Origin: Lactuca virosa
Taxonomy: Eukaryota > Streptophyta > Magnoliopsida > Asterales > Asteraceae
Direction: 5' to 3'
DNA length: 64,000 nt
Assembly: GCA_928212115.1 (NCBI GenBank)
Contig: CAKMRJ010005523.1
Span: 136,528,785 to 136,592,784, forward strand
A program made the position numbers and the translations under genes. A model generated the notes under the pieces. The model saw only the letters and a program-made list of their open reading frames with translations. It did no database searches and was not told the origin of the DNA. This document shows positions 11,181-24,200 of the stretch, one piece after another. Position 1 is the first letter of the stretch, and each line of letters begins with the position of its first letter.

Positions 11181-13560
11181 ATATTTATATACGAATAACT
11201 TGTATATCCCTGTTATATTTTTGTACTATTCATATATGAATACTTACAAATTAATCAAGTATTATATGTTTTCATTTATTATAAAAAACAAACAAACACA
11301 GCAAAAAAAAACAAAGAATAAAAAAAATCCAACAAAAACAAAAACTCCCGAAAAGGGACAACTACAAGATTCAGATTTGTTTTTGAAAGTAGTCGTCCAT
11401 ACAAGAAGAAAAAGAAAAAGGATTCACCAAATAAGAAATAAAAGAAAAAACCCATGGTAAATGAATTTTATTCTATGAAAAATAGATGTTCACTAGAGTC
11501 GTTACTCGCTATCATCATTGGGCTGAGTAGACAACAAAAAGAATATGTATGATCTATGGGTTTTGGAAGTCTATTAAGAACGAAAATGACTGATATACCA
11601 CTGAAGTTGGGATTTTATATTCTTCAAAAATTTGATTCTAAAATAATCTTAATAGATGTTGAACGCAAGGAACTGAAAGTAACAACACGGTTTGTTCTAT
11701 TCATGAGATGTTGGGGATTCCAACTATTGGAACCATACTTACACAATAGGATCAATGACCTAAAGATGATACATGTTATGATGAATGAAAGCAATAGTTT
11801 CAAGGAGGAGAAATCATCAGACTGAATAGAATCAAAAAACTTATTGTCCGTACCACCGAAGCGAATTTTAATTTTCAAATTGAAATTCTTAGTTCTTTTT
11901 GTCAACACATTTTGTGCGTCAACATCAATGGGAAGATGCAACTTGTTCCCGATTGAGTTATATTTCAAGAAAAGTAGATATCAGCAACATAGACTGATGA
12001 GCTATGTTTTGGATTGTCCCGTTAGAACAAAGAACTCATACATACCTTACTTGGATACAAATTTTTTTATTGGACCTTCAACTTTATTGGTGGTAAGTTA
12101 TTCATAAGTGAATATATTATACTGTTTATATTCACTTTTTAATAAGATTACTTATTCATAACTGGATAACATATATTCATATATGAATAAGTAAAAGACA
12201 GTATTACTTGCTCACATGTAATGCTTTGCATTACTTATTCATAAATGGATATAAATAAGTAATATTATATTCTGTAAAAATTCATTTATGAATATGAATT
12301 AATTATCATTTATCTGCAGTTGTTCTATGCTGATAAAATCCACTCTAAAGCTTTAATGGTACCACGTAAACGTCCACCAATCTGTTATTGGAGTTCAGAA
12401 AAGATAAGATATCGTGAGACATTTGAACAAGAAATAGGTAAATTTGGTCTTGGGGAATTAAATGAAGATATCGTTTATGAACAAGTTGAAGAAGATACTA
12501 ATCAAGGAGATAGTGATTCCGATGAAGATGAAGATGAATATGTTGAGGTAATTATTTTGAATATGTTAATCATATATGATTATAATAATTTATTATATTA
12601 ACTTCTAATTGTATTTCTTTTTATTACATAGGTATATAAATCGAAATTATTTAAAATGTTTGATACATTTGAGAGGATGAAGGAAAGACTGAATTCAAAA
12701 CTCAGTGATGCAATTACAAAGTTTCCTAAAAAGGAAAGTTTCAGGAATTTGAAAGACAAGATCACAAATCTAGTTGTTGAAGATAAAAATGGAAGCATGG
12801 AAAATTTCCAAGCAATGAAACTGGACTTGAAGGTATTAATTTGACACCATTTATGGGTGAAAAAAGAAATGATGAAAAAGAGAATGAAGATAAAGGGGGT
12901 CAATGGTGAAGAAGACAATGATAATGATGGACCTGAACCTGAAGTAGATTATTTGCTTGATGGAAACGATGCGGAGAATGATGGAGAGACTAATAAAAAA
13001 GGAAGTGATGAAAAGAAAATGGAAGGGGAAACTGAAGGAACATATAATGATCGAGAGATCAACGAAAATGAGAATGATGAAGAAAAAAAACGATGAGGAG
13101 ACTGAAAAACAAATAATGATGGATATACTAGTCGAAAAAATGAAACAAATCAAAATCTTTTGGATAAAGTTGTTGAAAACATTGTGGATAATGTGCTTGA
13201 CATTGGATTTTCGAGTTTAAATAGTCAAGAAGATGAAATCTGGAATGACCTTGAAATGAAAACTATTTTTGGATAATATTGATATAGGTAAAAATTGACT
13301 TACTTTTTTATAAAAATATTAATACACAATAATAATTTTTTTTATTAAATTTTGACCAGGGTCACCAATGACTTGAAGTAAAACTAATACTCTGATCAGT
13401 CAAGTTATTCAAGGTATGTATTTGTTATTCATATTTGAATGAATATAAATGTTTTTACTATTAACTTATTATTTAATTACAAATAAAAAAATGTTATTAT
13501 AGATTCAATAATTCATTAATTAAGTATACTTAATATATAACATGATATGGATCTTGCAGG

Positions 13561-14370
13561 AAATGGAAACTCAAAAGGTGTACATAAACAAAGAGGAGAA
13601 GTTGAGAAAAGAAAGTAAGATGATAGAGGTAAATGGATGATTCACTAATAAATGAATATATTACAATGCTTATATTGATTTTTTTAATAATATTTCTTAT
13701 TCATAACTGAATAAGACAATATATGAATGAGTAAAAAAGATAGAATATTCATATAGGATGTATATCTTTCAGGCAAGGGAAAGTTTGAAGATAGAAATAA
13801 AGGAGGAGGAGAAGCTGAGAAGACAAAAGGAAATGATGGAGGTGGAGATAAACAAGGAGAAGTTGAAACTACTGACGCAAATAAAGATGAAGGTGGAGAT
13901 AAATAAGGATGAGAAATTGAGAAAGGAAATGGAGATGATAGAGGTAAATGGATGATTCACTAATAAGTGAATATAATAAAATTGCTTATTCATAAGTAAT
14001 GTAAGATAGTATATGAATAAGTAAAAAAGATAGTATTACTTGTTCATAAGTAATGATATGCATTACTTATTCAGAACGGAATATATTATAATGCTTACAT
14101 TGATTTTTTGAATAACACACTTTTCATGTATGAATAAGTTACAGATAGAATTACTTGTTCATAAGTAATGCTATGCATTACTTATTCATAAGTGAATATA
14201 TTAAAATATTTATATTGATTTATGAATAAGTAATGAAATATTTTGTATATAGATAAAATATTCATATATGATGTGTATCTTTCAGGTAAGGGAAAGTCTA
14301 AATATGGAAATAATGAAGGAGGAGAAGCTGAGAAGACAAAAAGGATATGATGGAGGTAACAATTTGGAAA
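13561..14370 (+). repeat. Tandemly duplicated coiled-coil exons with their introns
   Basis: Three related exon-intron units are seen, with exon bodies near 13561-13628, 13773-13943 and 14286-14357. Each exon encodes Lys/Glu-rich helix (KEEEKLRRQKEMMEVE-like) and is followed by similar intron text (GTAAATGGATGATTCAC, ATAAGTGAATATA). The middle unit contains an internal doubling. This is expansion of a charged coiled-coil part of the Ulp1-associated pseudogene. Confidence 0.7.
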
Positions 14371-14904
14371 AATATTTTGTATATAGATAAAATAGTCATA
14401 GTATATTAATATATTATGTAAATCTGTTGGCAGATAAAAAAATCAAAAAATGAAGATAATACTCATCCAAGCTTTAGTCTAGCCCTCAGTCAAGATTCAA
14501 ATCAAACTTCAGATAAAAAATCAAATGAATCTTCACAAAAAAACACTTACAAAGAAACAAATCAAGGAAGACCATTACAGAGTTGTGATCGGTCATTAAA
14601 AAAAGTTCTTAATCCAAATCTAATCTCTATAGCAATTCCTACAGAAGGAGGACTATAAAAGCATGATATTGATGAATCAAGACTGAAGAAGCCTGCTGAT
14701 GCTTTCAAATCACCTTAAAAATGCAGGATAATAGACACAAAACCTAAGCTGACACGTCACAGAGTATTGTCTATGAGTGGTTGTTCAACTTGCAAGGGCA
14801 TACATCGTAAGTAACTTTATTTTGTAGACCTATTCGTATATGATTATTATATGAATAATAATATATGACATTTTGATTATATATTTGTAGAGATGTGGTT
14901 GTCT

Positions 14905-15189
14905 AGAAACTGATACCAAAATATCCAAAAGAGTCACATTATAACATATTATCAGAGTACGAATCCCAAAATCACTAAGTGCGGAAAAAAATAGAGTGAT
15001 GAGGTGCGGTCAGGCCGGGACCTTCCCCTCCGAACTGAAAGTACCTAAAACAAAAACTGAAAATTGTAAGCACAAAGCTTAGTGAGTTCCCCCAACATAC
15101 CACATACTAACAAATATACTGCCAGACATATCTGGGTGCTGGCCTACCCCTTCGGTCTATCTCAACCGGATACTGCAAAGCATATCTGG
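14905..15189 (-). mobile_element. G1 3' LTR, left fragment
   Basis: Starts GAAACTGATACCAAAATATC and aligns with 40591 onward of the intact G1 LTR. It is cut at 15189 by the insertion of G2 and resumes after 31123. The first 57 bases of the LTR are missing. Confidence 0.9.
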
Positions 15190-17177
15190 TGTAACACCCG
15201 GAATCATGAGGAGAAATTATTGGGAATAAGCCTATTTCGGGTTGTAGACGGTGTGTTCGAGGAATCAACATGACGTGTCTAGAATGGAAGAATCGCAGGG
15301 ATTAAATGAACCAACATGGCGTGTTGAGGTGCCTCAACTCGGCGCGTTGGCAGTTGGGAAGGAAACCCTAATTTTTAGGGTGTTGCACCCTATTTAAAGG
15401 CCTTAAGTCCCTTTGGTTGGCCTCCTTATCAGCCTCCATTTTTGTCAAAACCCTAAATCGAGTTGTAGCCTCCATTGTCAAGCATTTGAGCCTTGGAAGA
15501 AATTTTGGTGTTCATTTTGTGCATTGTGAAGCAGTTAGGAGATCTTGAAGTTTCTAAGCTTAGAGAAGGAAGTCTTGGATCTATAACCACTACCCATTTT
15601 GCAAGGAGTTTGAGGTATCAAGTTTCTTATGTTGATGGCTAGATGCTTAGATCTCTCTTTTGGGTTAAATTGTTACGTTTTAGCCATGGATTGGATAGAT
15701 GTTGGGATTAGGACGTCCCAAAGCCTTGTTCTTTCAGATCGGGGGTTCTCATGGACTCTTTTGGCATAAAGGTGCCAACTTTATGGATTTAAGGGCTTCA
15801 TGCATTCATTAAGTCCCTTATTAATCACTTCTTGAGCATTTGAGCTTCTCTTAGGCATGCATGAATGTAAAGTTGGCAACTTTACGTGGTCTTCCAACTC
15901 TAGGGTGTCAGATCTTCATTTTGGGGCTTTTTCTTTGAAGATTAAGTGCTTAATGGTTAAGCCCTCACTATTTTAAGTCTAGGGTTTGGGTTTGGACCCA
16001 TTTCGGTGGTTCCTAGGGGTAAAGTTGGAAACTTTACCCTTCTAGATCTCATTTTGGTCGAGATCTGAGCTTTGGAGCTCTTGGATTTGATGAAGGTAGC
16101 TTAATGTATCAATTTGTTGGGTCTTGGGTGAACTCAGCGAGTTTTGTTGGCCAACTCGGCGTGCTGGCTTGGTTTTCCCCGTTTCAAAGTTGATAGAAAA
16201 AGACGACGTGTTGAAGGGACAACACAGCATGTTGGGTCAACATGGATTGTTGATCTTGACTTTTTGACTTTTTTCTTTAAGGTAATCTGAATTGTACTAA
16301 GGAAATTATGGGCTTAGGATAAGGCCCATATGGGGTTGGGCCCAATTTGGAAAATTGGGCCATTAGTGGGGCCTTTGTGGATCTTTTGGTTTGGGCCTTT
16401 TTGGTTTTAAACTTGGGCCCCAGTTTTGACTCATGTTGGGTCAGAGGTAAAATGGTCATTTTACCCCCAAGTATGGATTATGGATCATAGTTGGAGCCCA
16501 ATTATTAATTGGGTGTTTTTTTGGTATTGATAGCTCGGGGAGTCGTCAGGGCAACAACTAGGGATTTCTTTTAGTGAGCTTCAACATTCGAGGTGAGTTT
16601 CCTCACTATTTAGCTGGTCTAAGGCACCAAGGCCGACCCTCGTTTGGTTGTGTTGCTATACTTTTTGTCTGTGTGATACTTGTATATGTATGTCTATTGG
16701 GCGGGGCCCGTTATGTGAGTGTGGGCGGGGCCCGTATCTCATTATTATCTGAGTGTGGGTGGGGCTCGTATCTCATTATTATTTGAGTGTGGGCGGTGCC
16801 CGTATCTCATTATTATTCAAGTGTGGGCGGGGCCCGTTATTCAAGTGTGGTCGGGCCCGTATCTCACTGTTATCTGAGTGTGGGTGGGGCCCATATCTCA
16901 TTATTATATGTTATGTATGGTATGTGGTATTTGGGGAACTCACTAAGATTTGTGCTTACAGTTTGTGGTTTTTGGTTTCAGGTACTTTTGTTTCGAAAGG
17001 GAAGGGACCGGCTTGATCGTAGCACGCACACCCGTGTTTTTCCGCATTATGAGATTTTGGGATTTAACTCTGATAATTACTTTATTTAGAAATGCTTTTA
17101 AATGTTTGGATCATGTTACATATGTGTTTTGATTATAATATAAATAAAATTTTCACCCTTGATTTTGGGATGTTACA
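15190..17177 (+). mobile_element. G2 5' LTR
   Basis: Begins TGTAACACCCGGAATCATG and ends TTTTGGGATGTTACA. U3 contains repeats of the palindrome-like GGCGTGTT/AACATGACGTGT. A TATA-like TATTTAAA lies at 15391-15398. Downstream of it are GAGGTGAGT (intron-like donor at 16593), six copies of a 34-36 base repeat (GAGTGTGGGCGGGGCCCGTA..) between about 16690 and 16900, and an acceptor TTTGGTTTCAG|GT at 16981. Confidence 0.9.
16593..16981 (+). other. Candidate LTR-encoded intron with tandem repeats (G2 5' LTR)
   Basis: The donor CGAG|GTGAGT and acceptor TTTTTGGTTTCAG|GTAC enclose 389 bases. The middle is the GC-rich tandem repeat, and ACTCACTAAG lies about 45 bases before the acceptor as a branch-like site. 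The same layout occurs in the G1 LTR (minus strand 41087-40730), in the LTR inside G1 (36798-36146) and, for the donor, in the LTR at 61246-62615. Splicing is inferred, not shown. Confidence 0.45.
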
Positions 17178-17180
17178 AGC

Positions 17181-17193
17181 TGGTATCAGAGCC
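17181..17193 (+). other. G2 primer binding site (initiator Met tRNA type)
   Basis: TGGTATCAGAGCC three bases after the 5' LTR end, complementary to the 3' end of plant initiator methionine tRNA. Confidence 0.9.
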
Positions 17194-18860
17194 TTAGTTT
17201 GAGGGATTCGGGCATGCTCTCGGGTGTGCCTGAACTCAAACTAAGGGTTTGGTGAAATTTAATTAAAAAGGAATTTCTAATCAAAGAAGGGGTGTGATAC
17301 GTGTATTCAGTCGAGCTCAAGTAACTGGTTCCCAAAATACCAATACATGTTTATTATGATATATGCTATGATTATGAGAAATGCATCCAAGATTAGGGCT
17401 AATGATCTGATTAGTATTTCATGATAATAGGGATGCCTTTATATGCCTGATTGTATGAGCCTTAGTATCGCATGCTAGTATGTATATCTAATAAGTGGAT
17501 AGAATGGCTTGATTAGTGTATGTTGGTTAGATTTTCCGTTGCCTGAATGCTACTTGCTTTTTGCTTTGTGGGACTCTTAGTGATGCAAATTGACTGCTAA
17601 GTGAATGTGCTAAGTCGCATGTGGCACATGTTAAATAATCTTAGAGTGATTGATTTGACCCTGTTGCGCAGCTCTCATCTGAGTCCAACCGTTCTAGGGT
17701 TGAGTATTTTACTCAAAGGATTATATGATCTCTGTTGCATGTGACTATATTCATAAGGAAGCTAGTTGACATTGGTGGGAGTCTTTCAGCAGCTGAGGGC
17801 TGGTTGAGGTCGAGAACCTAAGAGAGTCTAGGATATGCTTCAGTGGGTTTAGTGATGCGGTTTACTGAGTTTTTGGTGCATCAGTTTGCGAAGGTGACTT
17901 AGAGGATTCGGGAAGATTCTTGAGGAAAGTATGGATAGGTGTGGAAGGTAGTATTGGGCCCGTACTGATGAAATCACAAGATCCATACTCGAATCGAGGA
18001 GAGTCTTGGAGAATCTAGGCAGCTTGTGGGGTGAGGATTCATGGTTATGTTTTGATCGTGGGTATGGTTGCTTTCAGAATGGTGATGGGAACGCATGGGG
18101 AAGGTTCAGGGTTTGGTCCCGACTCTGGTGGTGATCCAGTTAGTGGAAGGACTGCCAGGGTTTTGAGTTCGCATTGGATTGAGGAGATGGAAAGTGTTTT
18201 CCGCACTAGTCCTTACCCCATAGGAGCCAAGGTTCGGTTCGCCTTGGATCTCTTGTATCAGGGCAAGGAGTTGTTGGGAATTGATTGCACGATCTATTAC
18301 ACTTTCTGAAATGGAGACTATGTCTTGGGAGGATTTTGTGACCCGGTTTAGGGCAGAGGTTGCTCCAGTTATCGCAGTTCAGCCGTTGGTGAGTGAGCTG
18401 GTGAGCGTGTCAGGGTGCCAGACCCTAAACGATATGACTTCCAGAGCTCGAGGACGGGAGATCGAATTGGAGCACGTTGGGAAGAGAGGGCAGATCAGGT
18501 GCATATACTGGAGGGTCCTGGGAAGAGACCCAAGGCATCTGATCAGCGTTTGAGAGGCCAGTAGGGCCGGAGTCAATTCAGCACGTGCGGGAAACTACGT
18601 AATGGTACTTGTCAATCCAAAGGTTTGGGCTACTACAAGTGTGGCAGGTTTGGTCATGCTAGCAAGGATTGTCCTCAGGGGGCAAGCCCGTTATGTTTTC
18701 TCTACGAACAAATGGGCCACAAGAAGGCCCACTTTCAGATATTGAGGGGATGAGCAGTGAGTGCACCTGCTTCGGCTACTTTGAGGATCACTGATGGACG
18801 AGAGGGCAGGGTAGGAGCCCCAACGTAGAGGAGCCAAGCATTGCAGTGTCAGACAGGGGA
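17194..18860 (+). pseudogene. G2 leader and decayed gag
   Basis: The leader runs to about 18030. From there short frames match Gag: FALDLLYQGKELLG, EMETMSWEDFVTRFRAEVAP (18310-18370), LVSELVSVSGCQTLNDM, SRARGREIELEHVGKR (18390-18490), then a zinc knuckle region YYKCGRFGHASKDC near 18630-18675, where the first knuckle Cys has become Tyr, followed by GHKKAH. Frameshifts break it into at least three pieces. It is most similar in style to the Gag of G1. From 18860 to 19650 I see no conserved domain. Confidence 0.7.
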
Positions 18861-19650
18861 GGTCAGGACTCTAGCAGGCGACATTACGGGTATGTTATCT
18901 TTTGCTTTCTTCATGGTTTTATCAGTAGTTTTGTTATTTTGGAATCTTGCATCGGTTTGGGTAAGTGTATATTTGGTTTATTCTCTGCTTATGTTTGGGT
19001 TATATCTTCAAGAGATGTTATATGCCAATTGCATGCCATGAATCGTTAGTGGGTTAGTAAGGGGTTGTACCTGGTTGGCGGTTTCCAAATGTTCGGTTGT
19101 TATTCTAGTTTTTGGTCAGGATCGGATCAGGGGCATTGTGTGGAAGGCCTATGGTCAGGGTTCAGTGGGTTAGCTCTCCAGTATAGTCAGGATTTAGTGG
19201 TTTTTCTATTTGTGATTGGTTGGCTCTTAGGGGTGCCAAGGGAAGTGGTCTATTGCTGAGGTTTTGGTTTGGGCATCAGTTTTGAGGATTTCAAAATTTA
19301 GGTATTGTATCGTTAAAAGTGGCTGAGGTTATCAGCTCCTGGGATTTCGGGAAGCTTTCTTACGGTCTTCAAGGGTAGTACGGCCTTTTTGGGTTGGGAT
19401 AGTGATGGATCACTAGCATTGGTAAGTGCAGGATGTCAGCAGTTCGATTATTGAAGGGTAAGGGGGACTAGGAATCATTCAAATCTTGAGATATGAGAGA
19501 GCTCCATCGAATCCAAGTGGGGGATAATAAATCAGAATTCCAAAAGTTGGATCGGTTGAGGAACTAAGTCAAGTTTCGCAACCTGTTCAGGAGGGAGACG
19601 ACCCAAATGGCTGTTTGGATTGAGGTTGTGTAAGTGGGAGTTCAGGAAAC

Positions 19651-20395
19651 TGATGGGTTTTGAGCATTATAACACTTCCTAAGTGTACATGCAACCCTAA
19701 TAACCTTGGATCTATGTTTGTCTAATTATCATGCAAAGTTGAATTCCAAGGTTATATTCCTATCTAGCATACATGGGGAACATTTTTAACTTGAATGAAA
19801 GATAAAATAACTTACCTTGTTGTTGATTATGATCCTTGAAACCTTGTGAGCCTAGCACCCCAAGTGTGATGCCTCAAATGCTTCACACAACACCAAATGC
19901 AAAGGAGTAAACTTTGAGAGAATCTTACACTTGCAAAATCGGCTCTAGCCCTCTTGTTTCTTAGTGTCGCCGATTTTGGGGAGAACACGTTTGTTTATAT
20001 AGTGTGTTGCATTAGGTAAACCCTAATGTAACATGACTCTTCATTTCATGATCCATGGGTTAACTCCATGGAGCATCCATGGAGCATCCTATGGGTGGAA
20101 CCCAACTTGATAATCCATGGAGCCTCTTAGCCCACTATATAAGATATGGAAGATTTACATAATCTACCCATATATTTAATTAGTTATCTTTTGATCACTT
20201 AATTAATTCTTGATCAAACTAATTAAATAATATTATTAATATATTAGAACTTATAATATATTAATAAACCATAAGTGTTATTTCTCTCATTTTAGTTTAT
20301 CCAATTGCATGGTGCCATGCAACCCAAATGGACCATGCCGGGTCGGGTCAAGTACATACCAGAAATAGTTATGGACTTAGACACCTTATCCAACA
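19651..20395 (-). mobile_element. C1 3' LTR
   Basis: On the minus strand it starts TGTTGGATAAGG and ends AAAACCCATCA. It is preceded (minus sense) by the polypurine tract AAGTGGGAGAC at 20396-20406. Nearly identical to the other C1 LTR and equal in length. Confidence 0.95.
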
Positions 20396-20406
20396 GTCTC
20401 CCACTT

Positions 20407-21230
20407 GGATAAGTCTAATAACTATAACTGCAAATGACTTCAGAAACCGATCGGCAATCGTAGCTCTTTCAAGGTCTCTCGGAACTGAGAAGATGATGAT
20501 ACGCCATTTAAGATAAGTGATCATATAATCCTCTGTTCTAGATATCAGCCGGACAAATACATGGAACAATGTCTTACTTATTGTCCAGCAGTTTGTTTCC
20601 CGATTTCCGATTTGTTTGACAAAGAACTTAATTGAACACATCAACTTAGTTCTGACCGGGCCCGGTACATAGGTCAAAACAAAATCATCGAGGGGCCCAG
20701 ATATCAGCTTCTAATCCAAGAAGGAACAGATAAACTTCGACTCATATGTTTGTTCTACTACTCATTGAATTATACACAAGAGCACGTTTTATAACATCGA
20801 GTTACCAATGCGTTTTCGTACAATCAATGCATAACCAACTCATAAGTAACAAATCATATATCTAGGTTTGAAGACTTATATGATATTACCGTCTCACGAT
20901 CACTCGAGATAAATTCCATGAAGTGATTCCAGTGAGCGTGGGTTGAGTCCAATGCTCAGAACTTATGAGCACTCATGAGTGTTGTAGCCATGTCCAACAA
21001 CTTAGACCTCTGCAACCAATCATGACAGTCTTGATTCATACCTACTTCCGACATATGACCGACTGTGGAGGTTCGAATAATATGATATACCAAACATAAT
21101 TATTCTGGAAGTCAAAACATGCAAAAGAAATATAGTAAACGATCGACAAGAGATAGCAACACTTTACTCATAAATAAAACACCTTTTATTCATCATCTAA
21201 TGTCAATTACACTTTACAAATTTCAAGGTT
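20407..21230 (-). other. C1 3' untranslated region
   Basis: Non-coding between the end of pol and the polypurine tract. No domain found in either strand; short open frames here are incidental. Confidence 0.6.
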
Positions 21231-24200
21231 ATCTAACTACTAAATCTAATATCATCCTTCAGCCCTATGCTCCGAGCATGCTGGAGATGCTTAACCCGAG
21301 TCAGTCCCTTCGTGAGGGGATCTGCTGGATTCTCATCCGATGATACCCTCTTTGCCACGAGGAGTCCTTCTTCTATTCGATGTCTGATGAAATGGTATTT
21401 TCTGTCGATGTGTCTGGATCTCCCGTGATCCCTTGGTTCCTTGCTAAGGCAACTGCACTTTCACTATCACAGAAAATTTCCATTGGCTCTTTAATAGCTG
21501 GTACAACTCCAAGGTCTCCAATGAAGTTCTTCAGCCATATCGCCTCCTTTGCTGCCTCGCTAGCTGCTATATACTCTGATTCGCAAGTTGAATCAGCCAC
21601 TGTCTCTTGCTTGGAACTCTTCCAAGAAATTGCTCCTCCGTTTAAGGTAAAGACCCAGCCTGACTGAGAGCGGAAATTATCCCTATCAGTCTGAAAGCTA
21701 GCATCACTATACCCTACAACTCTCAAGTCTTCACTCCCACCGAGGGTAAGGACCCAGTCCTTAGTCCTCCGTAGGTACTTGAGGATATTCTTTACCGCAG
21801 TCCAGTGTGCCTTGCCAGGGTTCCCCTGATACCTGCTAACCATGCTCAAAGCAAAGGCTACATCAGGTCGAGTACACGTCATAGCATACATGATCGATCC
21901 TACAGCCGAAGCATAAGGTATTCGACTCATTTCTGCTATCTCAGCCTCAGTACTAGGGCTTTGTGTCTTACTCAATCTGGCGTTACTCTGGATGGGTAAC
22001 TCTCCTTTCTTGGAGTCCTGCATGCCGAATCTCTTCAGCACCTTATCCAAGTAGGTACTCTGACTAAGTCCAATTAGTCTTTTACTCCGGTCTCTCAAGA
22101 TCCTTATCCCTAGAATATAGGCAGCTTCTCCTAGGTCCTTCATAGAGAAACACTTCCCAAGCCAGGACTTAACTTCCTGCAGAGTTGGGATGTCATTTCC
22201 TATGAGTAGTATGTCATCCACATACAATACCAAAAAGCTAACTATACTCCCACTAGCCTTGACATATACACAAGATTCATCTTCACTCCTAGAAAAGCCA
22301 AATTCTTTGACTTTCTCATCAAAGCAAAGATTCCATCTGCGAGGTGCTTGCTTTAACCCATAAATGGATTTCTCAAGCTTACACACTCTATTAGGGTACT
22401 CTGTATTGACAAAACCCTCTGGCTGACTCATGTAAACATCCTCAGCCAACTTTCCATTAAGGAAAGCGGTTTTGACATCCATTTGCCATATTTCATAGTC
22501 ATGAAATGCAGCTATGGCTAACAGAACCCTAATAGACTTAATCTTGGCCACTGGAGAAAAGGTCTCATCATAATCAACTCCCGGAGTTTGTGAGAAACCC
22601 TTTGCAACCAGTCGTGCCTTATAAGTGTGTACATTACCATCCATGTCGGTCTTCTTCTTGAAGATCCATTTGCACCCTACAGTCTTACGACCTGGTACAT
22701 TCTCAACCAAGTTCCAAACTTGATTGTCATACATGGACTGTATCTCGCTGTCCATTGCCTCTTTCCACTTGGCTAACTCAGGGCCTGCCATGGCTTCCGC
22801 GTAACTGTTAGGTTCATCTAGACCTATCACTGATAAGTGTATCACCTTCCGCAGTAATATGGAATCCATAGTAATGCTCAGGTGCATTCCTAACCCTTGT
22901 GGAACGCCTCAGAGGTACAGACTTGTCAATTGGCTCAACAGAAGTTTCCTCCTCAAGTTGAGTGCTAGGGTTTGAAGTTCCTTCACCACTTGACTCTTGA
23001 ATTTCTTCAAGGTCAACTTGCCTCCCACTGTCTCCTTGGCTTATGAACTCTCTCTCTCGAAAGAAAGCCCTCCTAGCTACAAAGACCACATTCTCACTAG
23101 GTCTGTAGAAGAGGTAACCAAAGGATTTCTGTGGGTAGCCGATGAAAATACACCTCTCACTTCGAGGTTCGAGCTTATCATGAGTCTCGCGTCTCACGAA
23201 AGCCTCGCAACCCCAAATCTTAATGTGGTCTAGTTTGGGTACTTTACCAGTCCACATCTCATGAGGAGTTTTGGCAACTTTCTTTGTGGGGACTAGATTA
23301 AGGATATGGGCGGCAGTCTCTAAGGCATACCCCCAAAATGAGATTGGTAGCGAAGCTCGACTCATCATGGAACGAACCATATCCAACAAGGTTCGATTAC
23401 GCCTCTCAGCTACACCATTCAACTGCGGTGTCCTGGGAGGTGTCAATTGTGAGACAATCCCACATTCCCTAAGATAGTCGAGGAACTCTGAACTAAGATA
23501 CTCACCACCTCGATCGGATCGAAGCGACTTCCTGTTTAAACTCTTTAAACCTCTCAAAAGTCTCTGACTTATGCTTGATTAAGTAGACATATCCATATCT
23601 ACTGTAATCATCAGTAAAAGTCAAATAATAACGATTAGCATCCCTTGTGGCATGTTTGAAGGGCCCACACACATCCGTGTGTATAAGATCCAACAAACCT
23701 TCACCCCTCTCACAAGAACCTGTGAAGGGTGACTTTGTCATTTTTCCAAGTAAGCATGATTCGCAACTATCATCTGACTTTAGGTCAAATGACTCCAATA
23801 CTCCATCCTTTTGGAGTTGGCCTATGCGTTTCTTGCTTATATGTCCAAGACGACAATGCCATAATGATGCTTTATCCAAGTTATTATCATTAACAGAATC
23901 AATACACAATACATTATTTCCTAAGTTATCAACCACAGATACAGTTTCATACACACCATCACAAGTTAATGCTTTAAAATAAAGAACATTATTAAAGAAA
24001 GCATTAATCGAACCAACTTCATTATCAAATGAAAAGGTGAAACCTTGTTTATACAATGCATGAAAGGAAATAATATTTCTTGCCATTTCTGGCGAATAAC
24101 AACATTTATTCAAATCTAAACTAAACCCACTACTTAGCGATAAAGTATAAACTCCAATCTTGGTGACAGGTAAAGCTTTCCTATTCCCCATGATTAAGTT

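Larger units (their letters stand above)
9515..14900 (+). pseudogene. Ulp1-associated MULE gene (Kaonashi-like), N-terminal two thirds, decayed
   Basis: A multi-exon gene is recognisable. The first exon is 9515-9569 (MYSDVNLNETISSPLTLK, then GTAATC). Small Lys-rich exons follow (about 9972-10029, 10509-10579). At 11475-12090 a conserved block reads MGFGSLLRTKMTDIPLKLGF, DVERKELKVTT, and, after frameshifts, RTTEANFNFQI and FFIGPSTLLV. At 12320-12546 come LFYADKIHSKALMVPRKRP and IGKFGLGELNEDIVYEQVEED, ending in an Asp/Glu run before a GTAATT donor. Acidic and coiled-coil exons follow (12633-12834, 12857-13290, 13561-14357), and a last block near 14700-14808 ends at GTAAGT. I recall this order from plant proteins that carry a C48/Ulp1 peptidase inside Mutator-like elements. 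The peptidase domain itself is missing: the gene is interrupted at 14905 by retrotransposon G1. Stops and frameshifts make it non-functional. Confidence 0.55.

Noticed and set aside
12857..13220. Independent acidic or basic small genes
   Set aside because: Low-complexity exons of the decayed Ulp1-associated gene; the overlapping frames are shadows.
16574..17132. Gly/Ser/Val-rich open frames in the G2 LTR (also 30533-31078)
   Set aside because: They arise from the tandem repeat of the LTR in three frames and have no family match.
17181..17193. tRNA-like sequence
   Set aside because: Only the primer binding complement of a Met tRNA; no cloverleaf is present here, at 26754 or at 40518.
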